DNA from: an uncultured Lachnospiraceae bacterium
Lineage (GTDB): Bacteria > Bacillota > Clostridia > Lachnospirales > Lachnospiraceae
NCBI GenBank assembly: GCA_944384155.1
Contig: CALWSG010000004.1
Location: forward strand, 24,905-88,904
DNA: 64,000 bases
Direction: 5' to 3'
Shown here: one piece after another, positions 9,424 through 17,820 of the stretch
How positions within the stretch are numbered: position 1 is the stretch's first letter
How the letters are laid out: each line of letters begins with the position of its first letter
Notes under the pieces: model-generated
Databases searched by the model: none
What the model was told of the DNA's origin: nothing
The model's input: the letters and a program-made list of their open reading frames with translations, nothing else
Made by a program: the position numbers and the translations under genes

Positions 9424-9936
9424 TTAATTTTTTGCATCAAACACTCCGTAACTCATTGTACTTTCAGTGTTATACGCATTTTTATCGTAATTGCCTGTCT
9501 CAGGTGCCTGATACATGCTTTTATACATATTTATGTTAAATTCAACCATCTCCAATGAAGATGTGATTAAATTTTTATTCATATCATTTATAACCGATAT
9601 ATTATCCAATGTCTGTTTAAGGCTGTCATGTACCTCTGCAAGCTTTTTCCTCTCCTTGTCCTGTCCTTCAAGAAGACCTACTATGGTTTTTACCGTCAGT
9701 TCTTCTTCTTTTTTGTTAAGTACAAGCGCCATATCCTTTATTACTTCTATTCTCCTTTTTTCCAAACTGTTAAGAACCTGAATGTGTTCCTGCTCCATAC
9801 CTGTAATTTCTTTCAGCTTTTCCGTATTCCCTTTCACTATAACAGGGGTTTTCTCCTTGGAGAGAACCATAAGCTTTTTATATTCTTCGTTTTCTTCCTC
9901 TAAAACAGTAATAAGTTCTTCTATTAAGCTTGCCAT
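9424..9936 (-). CDS. flgN: FlgN family flagellar chaperone
   Basis: This is a 170-residue, strongly helical protein (MASLIEELITVLEEENEEYKKL, then long Lys/Glu heptads) ending in a polar tail. FlgN proteins are cytoplasmic export chaperones for FlgK and FlgL. Position fits exactly: 12 bases after flgM and just before flgK, as in Bacillus (yvyG). Family identity is low outside the first helix, so context carries much of the weight. The ATG at 9936 has an AGGAGAG ribosome site. Confidence 0.88.
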   Translation of the reverse strand: MASLIEELITVLEEENEEYKKLMVLSKEKTPVIVKGNTEKLKEITGMEQEHIQVLNSLEKRRIEVIKDMALVLNKKEEELTVKTIVGLLEGQDKERKKLAEVHDSLKQTLDNISVINDMNKNLITSSLEMVEFNINMYKSMYQAPETGNYDKNAYNTESTMSYGVFDAKN

Positions 9937-9948
9937 ATAAGTTCTCTC

Positions 9949-10227
9949 CTACCTTAAAAATCCTTCATACTTAGCTATAATTTTTTCTGCAAAAGCATCT
10001 CCTGACACTCCGTATGTTCCCTTATCAATTTGTTCCTTTATCTCTGCCACTCTTTCCTCTCTGATATCACTGCTTTCTGACACTGCCTGCTTTGCAATCT
10101 GCATATCTCTTCCGAAGCCTGATATCTCTACCTTATCCCTTGCTCCTGACTTTGATACAGAAGCTGTCTTTGTTTTTCCATTTACACCATATATACTGTT
10201 TATCCGGCTGTAAGCATCTACACGCAT
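9949..10227 (-). CDS. flgM: Anti-sigma-28 factor FlgM
   Basis: This small protein (92 residues) has a disordered N-terminus (RINSIYGVNGKTK) and the conserved sigma-binding helices (KVEISGFGRDMQIAKQAV and VAEIKEQIDKGTYGVSGDAFAEKI). FlgM holds sigma-28 (SigD/FliA) inactive until the hook is complete and FlgM is secreted or released. It is the first gene behind a sigma-28 promoter at 10292-10318, which gives the usual negative feedback loop. AAGGAGG lies eight bases before the ATG. Confidence 0.95.
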   Translation of the reverse strand: MRVDAYSRINSIYGVNGKTKTASVSKSGARDKVEISGFGRDMQIAKQAVSESSDIREERVAEIKEQIDKGTYGVSGDAFAEKIIAKYEGFLR

Positions 10228-10291
10228 TATTATCGCCTCCTTTTTTACTTTCTTGAAATCTGCGTCAAAGATGCAATATTTCTCACATACT

Positions 10292-10318
10292 TTATCGGAC
10301 TTTTTTTATATTTCTTTA
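10292..10318 (-). promoter_or_regulatory. Sigma-28 promoter of flgM-flgN-flgK-flgK-flgL-fliW-csrA
   Basis: The minus strand reads TAAA, exactly 15 bases, TCCGATAA. This is one mismatch from TAAA-N15-GCCGATAA. It lies between the terminator at 10326-10373 and flgM, so the late flagellar operon is separated from yvyF. Confidence 0.88.
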
Positions 10319-10325
10319 GAGCAAT

Positions 10326-10373
10326 ATAAAAAATCATAAAGTATGCATCAAACCATACTTTATGATTTTTTAT
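10326..10373 (-). terminator. Hairpin terminator after yvyF
   Basis: A near-perfect 20-bp inverted repeat with an 8-base loop. The core is AAAAAATCATAAAGTATG with its complement, flanked by A-runs and T-runs on both sides, so it could work in either direction. It ends the mbl-to-yvyF transcript just before the flgM promoter. Confidence 0.85.
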
Positions 10374-10405
10374 GTGAAACGTATTCTTAATTATTCCATT
10401 TTGCA

Positions 10406-10813
10406 TTACTGCTGCTTATCTAAATACCTCATTCGGTCTCTGTCTCTTATGGTTTTTTGTATTACAGGCTGTTCCTTTTTATATAAGCTATCTAAATTAT
10501 GTGCCATTTGACTTTTGCACTTCTCGCAATACCGCCCTGTTCTTATCTGTGCACCACACTTTTCACAGTCTATTGTTACAACAGAATCCTCTGAAAATAT
10601 AAGTCTCTCCTCCCTTATCCACTGGCGTATCTGTTGTGTGCTTACATTCATTTCCTCGGAAATCTGGGATATGCTGGCTGACGGATTGTCTCTGATATAT
10701 TCCTTTACTTCTCCAAACTTTTCCTCCAGTTTCTGTCTGCAGGCTCCGCAAAGTCTTGGACCTGAAACATAGTTAAAAAGTCTTCCGCAATCTTTACAAT
10801 TTCTAACGTCCAT
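10406..10813 (-). CDS. yvyF: YvyF/TIGR03826-type flagellar operon protein
   Basis: The protein (135 residues) starts MDVRNCKDCGRLFNYVSGPRL and has two zinc-ribbon-like Cys pairs (CKDC...CGAC and CEKC...CEKC) around a helix-turn-helix-like segment (ISQISEEMNVSTQQIRQWIREERL). This is the layout of the protein family found between comF and flgM in many Firmicutes, YvyF in Bacillus. The precise role is not settled. DNA binding is suggested by the fold. I prefer the ATG at 10813 with GGAGGAAGGA before it. A longer in-frame start at 10927 would overlap comF and has no support. Confidence 0.85.
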   Translation of the reverse strand: MDVRNCKDCGRLFNYVSGPRLCGACRQKLEEKFGEVKEYIRDNPSASISQISEEMNVSTQQIRQWIREERLIFSEDSVVTIDCEKCGAQIRTGRYCEKCKSQMAHNLDSLYKKEQPVIQKTIRDRDRMRYLDKQQ

Positions 10814-10836
10814 AAATCCTTCCTCCTCATTTCCAT

Positions 10837-11595
10837 CTATATACCCTGACCTATGCATATGGTAATAAAATACACTTCCTTTACACCCGCATTTTTTAAT
10901 ACCCTTGCACAGGCGTCTATTGTACATCCTGTTGTATATATATCGTCTACCAATATTATTTTATTGTATTTTACTACACTTCCCGTTACTTTAAAAGCGT
11001 TTTCTACATTTTTCTTTCTAAAAATATAATTAAGCTCTTTTTGCGGTATTGTGTTCCTTGACCTTGTTAAAATATATGTATCTATAGGTATTCCTGTTAA
11101 TTCCGCCAGCCTTTTCCCTATAAGTTCTGCCTGATTATACCCTCTTTTCCTAAACTTTCCTCTATATATGGGAACAGGTATTATTGCCTCCGGTTTCCAC
11201 AGAGTTATAATCTCTCTGTATCTGTCATGCATCTCTTTGCCGTAAAAATCTCCGTATATTTTGTGTCCGCTGTATTTAAATCTATATATGGACTTTCTCA
11301 CCTTATCACTATACTTAAATACCGCTGCTCCCCTGTCGTATATATGCTTCCTTCTTTGGCAGTCATAACAGTACTCTCCCTCCCTGCTTTCTATTTCCTT
11401 GCCGCACTTCATACATAACGGTTCATCTACATAGACAGAATCTTCTCTGCAATCACTGCATAGTCCGTCATATATTTCACCCATTTTAAGCCTTCTATAT
11501 GACCTTACCTCCATTGTCCTGTTACAAAAAACACATTTTCGCGGATATAATATATCCATAACTACATCTTTTGCAGCCTTAAAACTTCTGTTCAA
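10837..11595 (-). CDS. comF: ComF family protein (phosphoribosyltransferase fold)
   Basis: An N-terminal zinc finger (CVFC...CSDC, then CMKC...CYDC, residues about 22-80) is followed by a type I phosphoribosyltransferase domain with the PRPP loop IILVDDIYTTGCTIDAC (about 215-232) and GYNQAELIGKRLA. ComFC-type proteins are needed for DNA uptake during transformation. In Firmicutes the gene sits before yvyF-flgM, as here. The start is a TTG at 11595 that overlaps the end of recD2 by 17 bases and gives the family-typical N-terminus MNRSFKAAKDVVMDILYPRKC. An internal ATG at 11559 lacks a clear ribosome site. Confidence 0.88.
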   Translation of the reverse strand: MNRSFKAAKDVVMDILYPRKCVFCNRTMEVRSYRRLKMGEIYDGLCSDCREDSVYVDEPLCMKCGKEIESREGEYCYDCQRRKHIYDRGAAVFKYSDKVRKSIYRFKYSGHKIYGDFYGKEMHDRYREIITLWKPEAIIPVPIYRGKFRKRGYNQAELIGKRLAELTGIPIDTYILTRSRNTIPQKELNYIFRKKNVENAFKVTGSVVKYNKIILVDDIYTTGCTIDACARVLKNAGVKEVYFITICIGQGI

Positions 11596-13810
11596 TTTCC
11601 ACTAACCTTTCCGCAAGTCCCGAATATCTTTTTTGCTGATTTTCATTTCCTATCATTTCTCCTACTGCCGGCTCTATCCCCACAAGACAAACACATTTTT
11701 TTGCCCTTGTAACTGCTGTGTAAAGAATATTTCTGTTCATAAGAGGCTTTGGACCGTTAAACACGGGTATTACAACGGCAGGATATTCGCTTCCCTGAGA
11801 TTTGTGTATAGTAACGGCATATGCCAGTTCTATCTCGTCAAGCTGCTTAAAGCTGTAAGCAACAAATCTTCCCTCCTCAAATTCCACCTCTAAAATTTCA
11901 GTGTATGTATTAATGGCTCTAATAGTTCCCATATCGCCGTTAAATACTCCCATTCCCCTATCAATTACCAGCCCGTTTTTTCCTCTTATCTCCCACTCAG
12001 TCTGATAATTATTTTTTATCTGCATTACCTTATCCCCCTGCCTGAACACTCCGTCTCCGTATTCCTTTTCCTCCTTGTCCGGGCTTTTGGGATTTAAATA
12101 CCCCTGAAGTATGGCGTTAAGCCTCTCCACTCCTAACATTCCCTTCCTCATAGGCGTAAGTATCTGTATGTCCCACACATTGGCATGTACATAAGACGGA
12201 AGTTTTTCCCTCACAAGGGTAATCATTGCATTTATAACACTGTTTGCATCATTACGCTTTATAAAAAGAAAATCCCTGCTTTTATTGTCAAGGCTTATCA
12301 TTTCCCCCTTATTTATCTTATGTGCATTAACTATAATATCACTCATGGCTGCCTGCCTGAATATTTTTGTAAGCATAACCACGTTAAAGCATTTTGAGTT
12401 TATTAAATCCTTAAGAATATTTCCGGGCCCCACCGATGGAAGCTGATTTATGTCCCCCACCAAAATAAGCCTTGTTCCCACAGCTACTGCCTTTAACAAA
12501 GCATACATTAAAAACATATCCACCATGGACATTTCATCTATAATAACGACATCTGCCTCCAAAGGATTTTCTTCATTTCTTCCGAAGCCTGTTACCAATG
12601 ATGCATCATCATTGTCAGAACCTCCCGTAAGCTCAAGCATTCTGTGTATTGTCTGTGCTTCACAGCCTGTAGCCTCAGTCATTCTCTTTGCCGCCCTTCC
12701 TGTAGGTGCTGCAAGGAGAATGTCCATTCCCTCCTCCTCAAAAAACTTTATTATCATGTTTATAGTAGTTGTTTTACCTGTTCCCGGTCCTCCTGTAACT
12801 ATAAGCACTCCGCTGTTTGCCGCCTCGGCTACCGCCTTAATCTGCATTTCGTCAAGATTTACACCTAAGTCGGTCTGAAGCCTCTCTATCTTCCTTAAAA
12901 TCATATCTGCCGGAACATTGGATTTTATGTTAAGCTCATTCATCTTAGCCGCTATCGCCAGCTCCGTATGATAATAATTAGATGAATATATATGCCTGAC
13001 TCCCTTTATTTCCTTTAAGACTATTCTTTTTTCTATAATCATGTCTGTAATATATTTGTCAAAATCAGCTCCCATAATTTCAAGAAGCTCTGAAGTTTCC
13101 TCTTTTAGTCTTTCTATTGGGAGACATACATGCCCTCCCGCCGATGACTGTGCAAGTACATATAGAATCCCACTTTTTATCCTAAAATCAGAATCCTTGC
13201 TTATTCCTGCTTTTCGGGCTATCTCATCAGCTATTTTAAAGCCTACGCCCTGTATATCATCCGCGAGCTTATAGGGATTGCATCTTATGATATTGTACAT
13301 ATCCTGACCATATTTTTCATATATTTTCACAGACAACTGCATTGATATCCCGTACTGCTGAAGAAATATCATTGCCTTTCTCATATCCTTTTTTTCTTCA
13401 AGCTGACCGGCTATCTCCGCCGCAATTCTCTTGCTTATTCCCTTTACCTCAGACAGTCTTTCAGGCTCTTCTTCTATTACCCTGAATGTATCCTCTCCAA
13501 ATCTTCTTACTATTCTGTCAGCCAGTGCCGGACCGACACCTTTTATGGCTCCCGAACCTAAATATCGTCCTATTGCCACGGCGTCCTCCGGCACCTTAAT
13601 TTCATAGCTCTCCACAACAAGCTGTTCACCGTATGACGGATGAATTGTATAATGACCTGATAGCTCTGCATATTCCCCCTCATTTATATATCTAAAGGTT
13701 CCTACGCAGGCTATTTCTTCCTTGTCCTGAACTACAGTCATAACCGTGTAGCCGTTGTCCTCATTTCTGTATACTATTTTTTCAACGTATCCCCTTACTG
13801 TATCCATCAC
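11579..13810 (-). CDS. recD2: RecD2-type ATP-dependent DNA helicase
   Basis: The 743-residue protein has the RecD2 architecture: an N-terminal OB-like region (1-80), helix-hairpin-helix repeats (about 85-200, with GAIKGVGPALADRI and EVKGISKRIA), then two RecA-like helicase domains. Walker A is VTGGPGTGKTTTI (about 338-350), Walker B is VVIIDEMSMVD, and the late superfamily 1 motif is AVTIHKSQGSEYPAVVIP. RecD2 is a 5'-3' helicase that acts without RecBC in replication and repair. It starts 27 bases after the flgJ-like gene. The start is GTG at 13810 or ATG at 13807; one GGAG serves both. Confidence 0.95.
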   Translation of the reverse strand: MMDTVRGYVEKIVYRNEDNGYTVMTVVQDKEEIACVGTFRYINEGEYAELSGHYTIHPSYGEQLVVESYEIKVPEDAVAIGRYLGSGAIKGVGPALADRIVRRFGEDTFRVIEEEPERLSEVKGISKRIAAEIAGQLEEKKDMRKAMIFLQQYGISMQLSVKIYEKYGQDMYNIIRCNPYKLADDIQGVGFKIADEIARKAGISKDSDFRIKSGILYVLAQSSAGGHVCLPIERLKEETSELLEIMGADFDKYITDMIIEKRIVLKEIKGVRHIYSSNYYHTELAIAAKMNELNIKSNVPADMILRKIERLQTDLGVNLDEMQIKAVAEAANSGVLIVTGGPGTGKTTTINMIIKFFEEEGMDILLAAPTGRAAKRMTEATGCEAQTIHRMLELTGGSDNDDASLVTGFGRNEENPLEADVVIIDEMSMVDMFLMYALLKAVAVGTRLILVGDINQLPSVGPGNILKDLINSKCFNVVMLTKIFRQAAMSDIIVNAHKINKGEMISLDNKSRDFLFIKRNDANSVINAMITLVREKLPSYVHANVWDIQILTPMRKGMLGVERLNAILQGYLNPKSPDKEEKEYGDGVFRQGDKVMQIKNNYQTEWEIRGKNGLVIDRGMGVFNGDMGTIRAINTYTEILEVEFEEGRFVAYSFKQLDEIELAYAVTIHKSQGSEYPAVVIPVFNGPKPLMNRNILYTAVTRAKKCVCLVGIEPAVGEMIGNENQQKRYSGLAERLVEIEQKF

Positions 13811-13836
13811 ATTATTGCTCCGGTGTATTTTCTGTT

Positions 13837-14208
13837 CTACTCTTCTGTTATTCCGTAATTTCTTTTCATCTGCTCATAAAGCATTTGTGCTATGCCAAAA
13901 TCACTTTGCTCCGTAGCTGTCTGTGCTATCTCCTGAGTTAATGTGTCTCCGAAATAATCTAAATAGGAGCTTCCTGCCGAAGAATCCTCATCATCCTCAG
14001 GAAGCATTTTTTTCATTGATTTAATTACCTGCTCCACAAAATATGCTTCAAACTCCTTGCATGCCTCCATAAGTTCATCCGTGGATGCTTTTTCATAATC
14101 TGTTTTGTTTATAGTACTTTGAAGCTTATCTGCCGTGGCATCTATATTACTGTATGATGAATAATAATCACCAAGTCCGTTTATTGCACCTGTCATAGTA
14201 ATCCTCAT
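13837..14208 (-). CDS. Rod-binding protein, FlgJ N-terminal type
   Basis: This is a 123-residue protein with the rod-binding domain of FlgJ: ELMEACKEFEAYFVEQVIKSMKKMLP, then YLDYFGDTLTQEIAQ and FGIAQMLYEQMKRNYG. The muramidase domain found in gammaproteobacterial FlgJ is absent, as is common in Firmicutes. The protein is thought to act as a scaffold or cap for the rod in the cell wall. It follows flgG by 17 bases in the mbl-flgF-flgG operon. Its N-terminus (MRITMTGAINGLGDYYSSY) is polar and probably an export signal. Confidence 0.88.
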   Translation of the reverse strand: MRITMTGAINGLGDYYSSYSNIDATADKLQSTINKTDYEKASTDELMEACKEFEAYFVEQVIKSMKKMLPEDDEDSSAGSSYLDYFGDTLTQEIAQTATEQSDFGIAQMLYEQMKRNYGITEE

Positions 14209-14225
14209 TTCTATTTATGTACATA

Positions 14226-15044
14226 CTATCGTTTTAGCTGGTTTGCCTGTCCAAGCATCTCGTCTGCCGCCTGAATTGCCTTTGAGTTCATCTCGTATGC
14301 CCTCTGTGCCACAATAAGATTTACCATCTCATCAACCACCTGCACGTTTGACGCTTCCAAATAGCTTTGCTTTATTGTACTCCTTTGGATATTATCGTCA
14401 TATGCCTCTGTAATAGGTATTCCTGAAGCAGCAGTCTCCTTATATGTACTGTCTGAGCACTTCTCAAGCCCTGCCGGATTTGAAAATTGTACAAGCCCTA
14501 TCTGTATGCCTATTGGCTGAGGATTATTTGTTTCATCAGGATAACATATATTTCCGTCTGCATCTATTGTTATCTTGCTTGTCATATACTCCTCTCCAAG
14601 CTCTATTGGTGCTCCGTCCACATCAAGAACAGGATACCCCTCAGAGCTGCACAGCATTACTCCTCCGTTATTGCCTAAAGACCAGTTAAATGCTCCGTTT
14701 CTTGTATATAAAGTATCACCGTTATCATCCATAACAGCAAAAAAGCCTTTTCCGTCAATAGCAAAGTCTGTAGTATTATTAGTTTGTGTCAATGCACCCT
14801 GAACAAAGCTTGCCGTTATGGCAGAATTTCTTGTTCCCAGTCCAACCTGTGCTCCTACCGGCTTTGTTTCTCCGTTTGCACTTGTTGTAACAGCCTGTGT
14901 TGTCTGGTACAAAAGAGTCTTAAACTGTGCCGTTTCCGTCTTGTATCCTATTGTATTAACATTTGCCAAATTATTTGATATTACATCTACATTTGTCTGC
15001 TGCGATGTCATTCCCGATGCCGCAGTCCACAATGCTCTCATCAT
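14226..15044 (-). CDS. flgG: Flagellar distal rod protein FlgG
   Basis: The 272-residue protein has the signature MRALWTAASGMTSQQTNVDVISNNLANVNTIGYK, a central DFAIDGKGFFAV segment, and the ending NVQVVDEMVNLIVAQRAYEMNSKAIQAADEMLGQANQLKR, which is diagnostic for FlgG/FlgF. Length and the C-terminus fit FlgG (FlhP of Bacillus). It builds the distal rod across the cell wall. It lies 40 bases after the paralogous flgF. GGGAGG precedes the double ATG. Confidence 0.93.
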   Translation of the reverse strand: MMRALWTAASGMTSQQTNVDVISNNLANVNTIGYKTETAQFKTLLYQTTQAVTTSANGETKPVGAQVGLGTRNSAITASFVQGALTQTNNTTDFAIDGKGFFAVMDDNGDTLYTRNGAFNWSLGNNGGVMLCSSEGYPVLDVDGAPIELGEEYMTSKITIDADGNICYPDETNNPQPIGIQIGLVQFSNPAGLEKCSDSTYKETAASGIPITEAYDDNIQRSTIKQSYLEASNVQVVDEMVNLIVAQRAYEMNSKAIQAADEMLGQANQLKR

Positions 15045-15084
15045 AGTCTATGTACCTCCCTGCTTATTTTTTTAAGCATTATTT

Positions 15085-15861
15085 TTATACTTTGCCCACC
15101 TGATTTACTGCCTTGTCCATCATGGTATCCGCCGTCTGTATTGCTTTTTGTGCAGACTCATATGCCCTTGTTATGGTTATCATTTCTACCATCTCTTCTA
15201 CCACATTAATATTTGACATTTCAAGATATCCCTGATGTACCGATGCATTAGCTTCAGTTTCAACTGCGCCCTCTTCTATATCATAAAGATTCTCACCATA
15301 TTTTCTTATATAATCATAATTTTCAAAATCCGTTATCTGAAGGGTGTCAATATATTCTCCGTCTGCATATATATTTCCCTGTCCGTCGAACACTACGCTT
15401 GCAGCCTCAGTGGGAATAGTTATCTGACCTCCGCCCTGATTCAGAACGTAATCTCCGTCCTTTGTCCTTAGCACACCTTCGTTGTCAATGGTAAATTCAC
15501 CGTCTCTCGTGTATTTCACAGATTCCTCGCCCCTTTTATTTGTAAAGGATATGGCAAAAAAACCATTGCCCTCCAGTGCCAAATCGTATGTTCCCTCTGT
15601 GTTCTTAAAAGACCCCTGGGAATAATCCGTATAGTTTTCCCCTATCTTGACGCCAAGGCTCATCTGCCCTATGTTTCTGGTAATAACACCTTCTGTAAGA
15701 TCATTTACCTTAACTGTAAGACACTCATCAAATGATCTTGCAGTCACACCTTCTCTTTTAAATCCTGTGGTTGATGCATTAGCCAGATTATTTGTAATGG
15801 TGTCAAGCCTCTTCTGCTGATTTATCATGCCTGTATAGGCTGTATAAAGTCCTCTTACCAT
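15085..15861 (-). CDS. flgF: Flagellar rod protein FlgF-like
   Basis: This is the 258-residue paralogue of the next gene: MVRGLYTAYTGMINQQKRLDTITNNLANASTTGFKREG, a TYDLALEGNGFFAI centre, and the ending MSNINVVEEMVEMITITRAYESAQKAIQTADTMMDKAVNQVG. It corresponds to FlhO of Bacillus, a rod protein encoded right after mbl. It starts 37 bases after mbl and is probably cotranscribed with it. FlgF and FlgG cannot be separated with certainty from sequence alone. The order mbl-flhO-flhP supports this naming. Confidence 0.88.
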   Translation of the reverse strand: MVRGLYTAYTGMINQQKRLDTITNNLANASTTGFKREGVTARSFDECLTVKVNDLTEGVITRNIGQMSLGVKIGENYTDYSQGSFKNTEGTYDLALEGNGFFAISFTNKRGEESVKYTRDGEFTIDNEGVLRTKDGDYVLNQGGGQITIPTEAASVVFDGQGNIYADGEYIDTLQITDFENYDYIRKYGENLYDIEEGAVETEANASVHQGYLEMSNINVVEEMVEMITITRAYESAQKAIQTADTMMDKAVNQVGKV

Positions 15862-15898
15862 TTTTGCCCTTTCCCGGTTTTACCGATGTACTATAACC

Positions 15899-16894
15899 TT
15901 ATTTTTCTCCATTCTTCTCACTTAAAAACTCAATATACATACCTGTACCTATTGCAACGGCAGTCATTGGATCCTCCGCAGTCATAGTGTTTATGCCTGT
16001 CTTGCTTTCAATAAGCTCCTCAAGCCCCTGAAGCAGACAGCCGCCTCCTGTTAAAACAATTCCTCTGTCTGCAATATCTGCTGCCAACTCAGGCGGTGTT
16101 TTTTCAAGTACGCTGTGTACAGCTTCAACTATCTGAGAGGTGGTTTCCCTAAGTGCTTCCTCTGTCTCCTCTGATGTAACTGTTATGGTCTTTGGAAGTC
16201 CTGTAACAAGATTCCTTCCCCTCACCTCCATAGTTGCAACCTCTGCCCTTGGATATGCTGCACCTATCTTAATCTTAATTTCTTCAGCAGTTCTCTCTCC
16301 GATAAGAAGATTATGCTTCTTTCTCATAAATCGCACAATCGCCTCATCAAAATCATCTCCTGCTATTTTAATAGATGTACTTACAACAGTTCCTCCAAGT
16401 GAAATTACGGCTATGTCTGTTGTTCCTCCTCCTATGTCTACTATCATATTACCACATGGTTTTGATATATCAATTCCTGCACCTATCGCAGCAGCTATAG
16501 GCTCCTCTATTATCGCCACCTCTCTTGCTCCTGCCTGAAGCGTGGCATCCTGAACCGCCTTCTTTTCCACCTCTGTCGCACCACTTGGAATACACACGCT
16601 TATCCTTGGCTTATTAAAGGTTCTTCTTCCTATTGCTTTCTGAATAAAATGCTTAAGCATCTTTTCCGTCACTGTATAGTCGGAAATAACTCCCTGACGC
16701 AAAGGTCTTACTGCCACAATATTTCCGGGAGTTCTTCCTATCATAAGTCTTGCCTCCTCACCTATAGCCTTGATTCTGTTTGTGTCCCTGTCAAATGCTA
16801 CAACTGAAGGCTCCTTTAAAACAACACCCTTTCCTTTTATATAAACAAGAATACTTGCTGTACCCAAATCAATTCCAATATCTGTTGCTAACAT
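15899..16894 (-). CDS. mbl: MreB/Mbl rod-shape cytoskeletal protein
   Basis: The 331-residue actin-like ATPase has phosphate-1 loop ATDIGIDLGTASILVYIKG, phosphate-2 GNMIVDIGGGTTDIAVISLGG and adenosine motif IVLTGGGCLLQGLEELIE. MreB-family filaments guide lateral wall synthesis beneath the membrane. I call it Mbl because it is divergent from spoIIID and followed by flgF-flgG, the order of spoIIID-mbl-flhO-flhP in Bacillus. The start is the ATG at 16894 with AAAGGAGAG before it. A longer frame to 16957 has no ribosome site. Confidence 0.92.
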   Translation of the reverse strand: MLATDIGIDLGTASILVYIKGKGVVLKEPSVVAFDRDTNRIKAIGEEARLMIGRTPGNIVAVRPLRQGVISDYTVTEKMLKHFIQKAIGRRTFNKPRISVCIPSGATEVEKKAVQDATLQAGAREVAIIEEPIAAAIGAGIDISKPCGNMIVDIGGGTTDIAVISLGGTVVSTSIKIAGDDFDEAIVRFMRKKHNLLIGERTAEEIKIKIGAAYPRAEVATMEVRGRNLVTGLPKTITVTSEETEEALRETTSQIVEAVHSVLEKTPPELAADIADRGIVLTGGGCLLQGLEELIESKTGINTMTAEDPMTAVAIGTGMYIEFLSEKNGEK

Positions 16895-17463
16895 ATTTCT
16901 CTCCTTTCGCTTATACGATATCCGGGCAATTTTCCAACTAATATTAAAAGTTATCAAATTGCCTGCTCCTGTATCCTATATAATGTATATTGAGATTATA
17001 CCCAATTTTCTTACTGCATAATTAATACAGTGCCAATATTTTTGCTGACACGTCATTTACATTATATACAATATCTTAAAAATATGAAAGAACTTTTTTG
17101 AAATTTATGGATTTTTATCTTTTAACATTTTAATCTCCATTGGGGAGCGTTACACCAGACTCATTGATATTATCGGTATATTAATTATTATAGTTTATAT
17201 TATATAGTATATATTATTCACTTCTTTTTCAATGAGCTTTCACACAAACATCACATTAAATAAATATATTATATATGTACATTCAATATACCCTATCTAT
17301 TGAATGTATCGTTTTTCATACTCATGCATGGCATTTATGCCATGCACCCCCGTAAATCATTTTCATTTTTATATAAGAGATACCTTATCAACATAAGGTA
17401 TCTCTTATGTTATTCTGCAATTATAATTCAATTTTCAATATGTAATAAATAGTTCCCCCATTT
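16895..17463. other. Long AT-rich divergent intergenic region between mbl and spoIIID
   Basis: About 570 bases without a credible gene. On the mbl side, a TATAAT (minus strand, 17000-16995) about 100 bases before the mbl start is a possible -10 box with a weak -35. The middle holds only AT-rich DNA. The spoIIID side carries three inverted repeats, listed separately. Confidence 0.6.
17281..17408. repeat. Three consecutive inverted repeats upstream of spoIIID
   Basis: ATTCAATA/TATTGAAT arms at 17281-17305 with a 9-base gap. A perfect 9-bp hairpin TGCATGGCA/TGCCATGCA with TTTA loop is at 17325-17346. A perfect 16-bp hairpin, ATAAGAGATACCTTAT and its complement around CAAC, is at 17373-17408. 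None is followed by a clear T-run, so they are not ordinary terminators. They may be regulator sites, or a small mobile-element remnant. Confidence 0.6.
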
Positions 17464-17471
17464 CATACAAT
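17464..17471 (+). promoter_or_regulatory. Sigma-E-type -10 box of spoIIID
   Basis: CATACAAT is a perfect match to the sigma-E -10 consensus CATACAHT. A -35 box about 14 bases upstream is poor. The ATG at 17470 lies inside this box and so cannot be the translation start. This supports the TTG at 17500. spoIIID is mother-cell expressed in Bacillus. Confidence 0.6.
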
Positions 17472-17499
17472 GTATAAACCAATTATCAGGGGGAAGCTT

Positions 17500-17760
17500 T
17501 TGAAAGGATATATAGAAGAACGTGCCATAGAAATAGCACATTATATAACTGAGCAAAATGCCACTGTAAGGCAGGCTGCAAAAGCATTTGGTGTATCAAA
17601 AAGCACTGTACATAAGGATGTGACAGAACGGCTTATTCAGATAAATCCCACTCTTGCCCATCAGGCAAGAGCAGTATTAGACACCAACAAATCCGAACGT
17701 CACATAAGAGGCGGTCTTGCCACAAAAGAAAAATATCTTCACCAGCATATTCCACATTAA
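17500..17760 (+). CDS. spoIIID: Sporulation transcription regulator SpoIIID
   Basis: The protein has 86 residues from a TTG at 17500 that has AGGGGGAAG before it. It contains the SpoIIID helix-turn-helix (ATVRQAAKAFGVSKSTVHKDVTERL) and the basic C-terminal ending HIRGGLATKEKYLHQ, both diagnostic. SpoIIID controls mother-cell genes between sigma-E and sigma-K. It is divergent from mbl, as in Bacillus. In many clostridia spoIID and spoIIQ lie directly upstream; here they are 13.4 kb away. A bidirectional terminator follows the stop. Confidence 0.95.
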   Translation: MKGYIEERAIEIAHYITEQNATVRQAAKAFGVSKSTVHKDVTERLIQINPTLAHQARAVLDTNKSERHIRGGLATKEKYLHQHIPH

Positions 17761-17779
17761 AAAGTATATTCTTAAGCTT

Positions 17780-17811
17780 AAAAAAGAATCTCGCAATCGA
17801 GATTCTTTTTT
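17780..17811. terminator. Bidirectional terminator between spoIIID and GH127 gene
   Basis: A 14-bp perfect stem AAAAAAGAATCTCG/CGAGATTCTTTTTT with a CAAT loop between two convergent genes. A-tracts and T-tracts flank it on both sides. Confidence 0.9.
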
Positions 17812-17820
17812 GTTTCTTAC

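Noticed and set aside
12450..12878. Plus-strand frame of 142 codons inside recD2
   Set aside because: It is the complement of the helicase domain with its Walker motifs, Ser/Pro-rich and without a ribosome site.
17325..17346. Hairpin considered as a CRISPR-like or terminator unit
   Set aside because: There is only one copy, no repeat-spacer order, and no T-run after it.
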